Shown: positions 59,938 through 64,000 of the stretch, in pieces
How positions within the stretch are numbered: the stretch's first letter is position 1
Layout: every line of letters starts with the position of its first letter
NCBI GenBank assembly: GCA_027596075.1
Contig: JADGJC010000053.1
Coordinates: forward strand, 114,055 to 178,054
Direction of reading: 5' to 3'
Length of the DNA stretch: 64,000 nt
From: Rhizophlyctis rosea
Lineage: Eukaryota > Chytridiomycota > Chytridiomycetes > Rhizophlyctidales > Rhizophlyctidaceae
Notes under the pieces: generated by a model
What the model was told of the DNA's origin: nothing
Database searches by the model: none
What the model saw: the letters and a program-made list of their open reading frames with translations, nothing else
Position numbers and translations under genes: made by a program

Positions 59938-62900
59938 ATGGCATATGCTACTTCGAGCGGAGGCCCTTCAAATGCACTCCCCAATAACGATGCCGAAGAG
60001 GTGGGTGGTAGCTTTGCTCACCATATGCATGGCTAACAATATGCGTGGAGACCATCCTGACTCTTGCCAATCTTTTGCAACAATATGAAATAACCTGTGT
60101 CTCACAATTTTCCTACGGGTTCTCCAGCACGCCCAATACTGCTTGCAGATCATTCAGTCAATCGCGGACGAAGTTACCAACTTCAACTTGGATATAGGTA
60201 TGCTCACAAGCCTGCTGGCTTCTTGACTTGTACTTCTGCTTTGCAATAAGTTGACGTGTCTGGTCACATATCCCAGTTCGGACTGCAAACATCCGCCTTA
60301 CCTATCCGGACCGTGTTTTGAGCAATCTAAGCCTTGTCGCTGCCTTTTGCCGAGAGTTAGATTTAGCGGTTCGCCGCGGGAGTGGGTTGCCTCCAGGAAA
60401 TGGGCCGGAAACCCCAATAATCGTCGAAGATGACGTAGATGGAGATTTGGACCGGAGAACCACAGTCGGAACCATCGGGACAACAGCATCCCGTGAAAGC
60501 ATCCCGCGCTCCGACTCTTCCGGATATGAGCTTGGCCGTCGAACGACGGGTGGTACCACCGCGTCGCAGGATCGCTACGGTAGCATTCCGCGGTCTGACA
60601 CTTCCGTATTTGAACGCCCAGTTTACGTTCAAGCTGCTTATGCAGGTCCTCATCAACCGCCGATGCGATCGGCAACACTTGAATCCACAACTTCAGCCGT
60701 TTCCACCGTTCAATCTGAAGCCTCCGCATCATCTCATGCGCAAACTACTTCCAGCCCCTTCGTAGAACCAACTCCAAGTGCATCGACCTCTTCTTTCCTC
60801 GACAGCGTCCACGTCGGCTCAGAGGTCATCTGCTACCGCGAACACATTGCTGGTCCAGAGGACTCCATGCCAATCAATATCAAGGTCATGGATCGCGTGG
60901 AGATTCTGATCAAGATGGAGGACGGGTCTGCTATTGGACGAAATACGACCACGGATGCAGTTGGACAGTTCCCGCTGAGTATTTGCATCCCGCCGGATGA
61001 TGTTGTAAGAGAGTGGCCTGACTCGCAGCCGGTTAATGGGGAAGGAGAGAGGTCGATAGATGTGCCTACATCAGAGGGCGAGCAACCGCAACCGCAGCCG
61101 CATTTTGAGGGAAGAAGGGAGTCTTTGGCGCATTTGGATGTTGGACCATTGGCTGGTGGCGAGACTTATGCTGGTCCAGGAGAGTCGTATGATACATCGG
61201 GAGCACCTTATAGCAACAACTACCAGATCGCCAGTCCACCAATCCACGTATCGGACGAACATCCACCACTGGAGCAACCAATCCCCACACCGCCATACCC
61301 CGGATACCCAACGACATCAACACCAACCAACGATATGTACAATACCGATCCCTCTTCAACACATACCCCATCTCCAGCCCCATCATCACCCGATAACCGC
61401 GACCGCACTGCGAGTCTCTCCGTCCCCGGCATGCCCTCCCCTGGCACACCCATGGAACGTCGAACATCGCTGATCGCTTCTCGTCGGCTCTCGGCCAACG
61501 TCCCGGGCGGCATTGCATTACCCGGTTTAGCGCAACAAGCCAACACCATTGCGCATGGAGGCGGGGTAGTAACTAGTCCTACTGCAACGGGATACGAGGC
61601 GTATAGAAGACCTTCGTATGTTGAAGATCCTTCTACGGGACAGTCATCATTTTCACCATCATCGCAGTACCTCCCCCGCTCACCAACCGCCTCCTCACTC
61701 CGCTCTCCACACTCACCCAACCTGCCTGCCCGGTCCCCGCAGCTTCCTCCACGTTCTGATACCCTCTACAAAGGTGACTTTGGCACACCCTTACCCGAAC
61801 CGGCGGTTTCGACACCCAATACCCCAACAACACCGGAGGCGAGTGCCGTACCAGGCATACCAGACCGAAACCTAGCGAGCATCATCGACGCGGTCGTAGC
61901 GTTCCAAAGTCAGGACGCAGTAGCGTACCGGAAGTATCTGGACCGGTTCCGTGCAGCTGTTGCGCATGGGAGTAGTGGAGGAGATAATGCCGACGGAGGG
62001 AGCGTAATCAGTTTTAATGGTGATGATACCGGTGGTGTAGCGAGAGCTGGGACGACGTATGGGTGGAGTGGTGGGGGTGTGACGAATAGTCCTAGTCCGA
62101 GTCCTAGTCCGAAGAGTGGGTATCCGTTTGGACTTGCGGGTGGGGGAGGAGGAGGAAGCTTGGACAGAGCTATGACAACGGGAGGGTTTATCTTACCGCA
62201 ACGGACGGCTAGTGCGGGGGTTTTGTATCCTACTGCGGAGACACCGTCGGATGCGGCAGCGTGGGGGCCGACGCAGACGGCACCGGGGGGTAGTGAGTGG
62301 TTGGGACCGAGGAGTGAGAAGGATGTGTTGAGGTTGAGGGATGAGGGTGGTGGTGGTGGTGGGGAGGTGGGAGGTGGGAGCGTTGTGGGTGGTGGGGAAG
62401 TGGCGGCACCACAGCATCAGCAGCAGCGGAATGAGCGGTTGACGGCAAAGATGATTGCGAGGCGGAAAGCTAGCCAGCAAATTGTCATGGAGATGTATGA
62501 GACGGAGAAAAATTTCCGGGATGAGATGAAGGTTTTGATGGAGGTGAGTTTTTGGTGGTTGTTTTTTGGTGTTTTTTTTTGCTCTTTTGGAGGTTCGGTC
62601 CCAGTTGGGCGGTAAGAAGGGATCGTTGAGCTGCCGCACAGTTTGTTTGTTTACTGCATCGTGTTCAGTTTCGAGGTCATTTGGTTTGTAAACAAATAAG
62701 ACAAATGCCGACTCACACCCCCTTCCTTCACGCCCCACTCAACAGAAATTCATGACACCATTCTCCACTTCAGACCTAATCCCCAAACCTGACCACGAAC
62801 GCATCTTCAAATCCATTCCGGGGCTATACAACCTCTCTTCTAAGCTCTGCACACTTTTGCAGAAAGCTGTTGACGCCGACTCCCTTTCTTCCTCCCCTTC

Positions 62901-64000
62901 CAATCTTCCTGGACGTAGTGGCGCCGCGGAGGTTGTGAATGCGTTTTTGGTAGAGACAGAGTACGAGGAGTGGGGGACGTATATGAGTTATATGGCGGGG
63001 TATTTGAGTGCGAAACAGGCGTTGGGACGGTTGGAAGGTGGGAAGGAGGGGAGGAAGGTTAGGGAGTTGGTTGAGAGGTGTGAGAGTGCTAAGGTGAGGG
63101 AAACGAGCGAATTGCTTGGCTTTTTGTGAGTGTTTGTGGTTTGGTTAATGGTTTTGTGTTTTGGTTTGATTGTGTATGTGGACGTATAGGAGTGTAACAG
63201 GAACGGGTTGAATCATTTTATGATTTTGCCTATACAGAGGATTGGGAGGTATCATTTGCTTTTGCAGCGTGAGTTTCGCCTTTTTGCTTGGTTTTTTTCC
63301 CCGCTTGTCTCGTTTTCCCACACCCACCGGCCTCGCGTCTTGTGTTCCTCCTCTCCGTCTCATCACTCAACCCCCTCAACAGGCCTAAAAGAAAACACCG
63401 AACCCACGGACCCCCTTCACAACTCCCTCGAAACCGCCGAACAATACATGAAGCAGATTGGGTCAATCCTCGAATCTGTGCAAAAACACGAAGAGGAGTA
63501 TACGAAGATATTTGAAGTGCATCGAAACTTGATTGGCTGTCCACCGGACATCATCAGCGCTAAAAGACGATTGTTGGCGGAGTTTGAGGTTGAGGTTTTG
63601 GGGAGGGATGATTTGGGTGGGGGAGGGGTGGTGGGAGGAGGGAAGGGAAAGGGACGGGAGGGCAGTAGTGGGAGTTTACTCGGAGGTTTGACGGGTGGTG
63701 GGGGGAGTTCGAGGGATTTGTTAGGGGGGTTGAGGGGGGAGCATAAAGGGGATGGTGGTGGAGGAGTGGGAGGGGGAACACACAAAATGCGGATGTATGT
63801 GTTTAACGATTGTTTACTCCTAGCTGAAAAACGGGGACATATCGTTTCTGGGTCGGGGGGACGCGTAGCTGTAGGTCCCGTAATGGTCGGCGGTGTTGGT
63901 GTCGTCAAGCTCAGCTCATCGCAGAACGATGAAAATGACGATCGGCTGTGGTTTGTAAGGCGATTATGGTTGAGGGATTTGGAGGTTGGTGATTGAGGTG
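59938..64000 (+). CDS. RhoGEF: SH3-like + DH + PH (continues beyond window)
   Basis: Guanine-nucleotide exchange factor for a Rho-type GTPase. Exons 59938-60000, 60128-60197, 60277-62543, 62746-63125, 63201-63268 and 63383-63954 close in every phase. The start ATG at 59938 opens MAYATSSGGPSNALPNN. Residues ~227-283 resemble an SH3 domain (VMDRVEILIKMEDGSAIGRN...GQFPLSIC). Residues ~300-770 are Pro/Ser/Thr/Gly-rich and disordered. The DH domain starts near residue 780 (RRKASQQIVMEMYETEKNF), continues through VVNAFLVETEYEEWGTYM, and ends with the CR3 signature MILPIQRIGRYHLLLQ. Then comes a Gly-rich insert and the start of a PH domain (HKMRMYVFNDCLLLAEKR). A donor GTAAGG at 63955 implies a further exon outside the window, so the gene is 3'-incomplete here. 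Likely role: cell polarity and wall or actin signalling at the plasma membrane. Confidence 0.88.

Noticed and set aside
1..64000. tRNA or rRNA genes
   Set aside because: No cloverleaf with a convincing A-box/B-box pair and no rRNA core sequence was recognised by eye; a covariance-model scan would be decisive.

Overview
This is nuclear DNA of a filamentous or zoosporic fungus. The genes are interrupted by short GT-AG introns (mostly 45-200 nt) and encode fungal hallmarks: a secreted esterase with a CBM1 cellulose-binding module, a HET-domain protein, a mitochondrial acyl-CoA dehydrogenase, a Delta12-type desaturase and a RhoGEF. The 'VLxWW' ankyrin-like repeat protein and the overall gene content suggest an early-diverging lineage such as a chytrid; that placement is inference. 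I see no tRNA, rRNA or CRISPR array.

Layout. 0-2.5 kb: a small membrane/coiled-coil protein (+) and a fragment of a TupA-like solute-binding protein (-). 5.8-9.9 kb: a large Cys-rich, low-complexity gene (-) with an assembly gap near its 3' end. 9.9-22.2 kb: a long tract without a recognisable gene, holding diverged repeats. 22.2-25.0 kb: an amidohydrolase with at least 13 exons (+). 25.0-27.4 kb: empty. 27.4-32.5 kb: two secreted proteins on the minus strand, a CE2 esterase with CBM1 and an LEA-like 11-mer repeat protein. 34.1-38.8 kb: a convergent pair, a HET-domain gene (+) and a TIR-like/TPR gene (-), which share a sequence signature and may both act in self/non-self recognition. 39.6-43.6 kb: isovaleryl-CoA dehydrogenase (+, 13 exons) convergent with a fatty-acid desaturase (-). 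44.3-46.0 kb: a damaged ankyrin-like repeat gene. 46.4-52.2 kb: four TALE homeobox gene copies arranged as two tandem units of about 3.2 kb, each copy preceded by a near-identical 18-bp element containing the TGACAGG core that TALE proteins bind. 52.2-52.9 kb: a DUF4326 protein carrying a textbook PCNA-interaction motif. 53.0-59.9 kb: gene-poor. 59.9-64.0 kb: a RhoGEF (SH3-like, DH, start of PH) that runs off the window.

The most notable system is the TALE homeobox array. It has repeated long/short gene pairs, a shared promoter element that could be autoregulatory, partial decay, and loss of the near-invariant Asn51 in two copies. Second are the adjacent HET and TIR-like/TPR genes. Third is the DUF4326 protein with its PIP-box, which ties an uncharacterised domain to PCNA.

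Exon structures were built by hand from reading frame, GT/AG sites and family motifs. Where I say the phases close, I checked the arithmetic. Family names come from recognised motifs, not from database searches.
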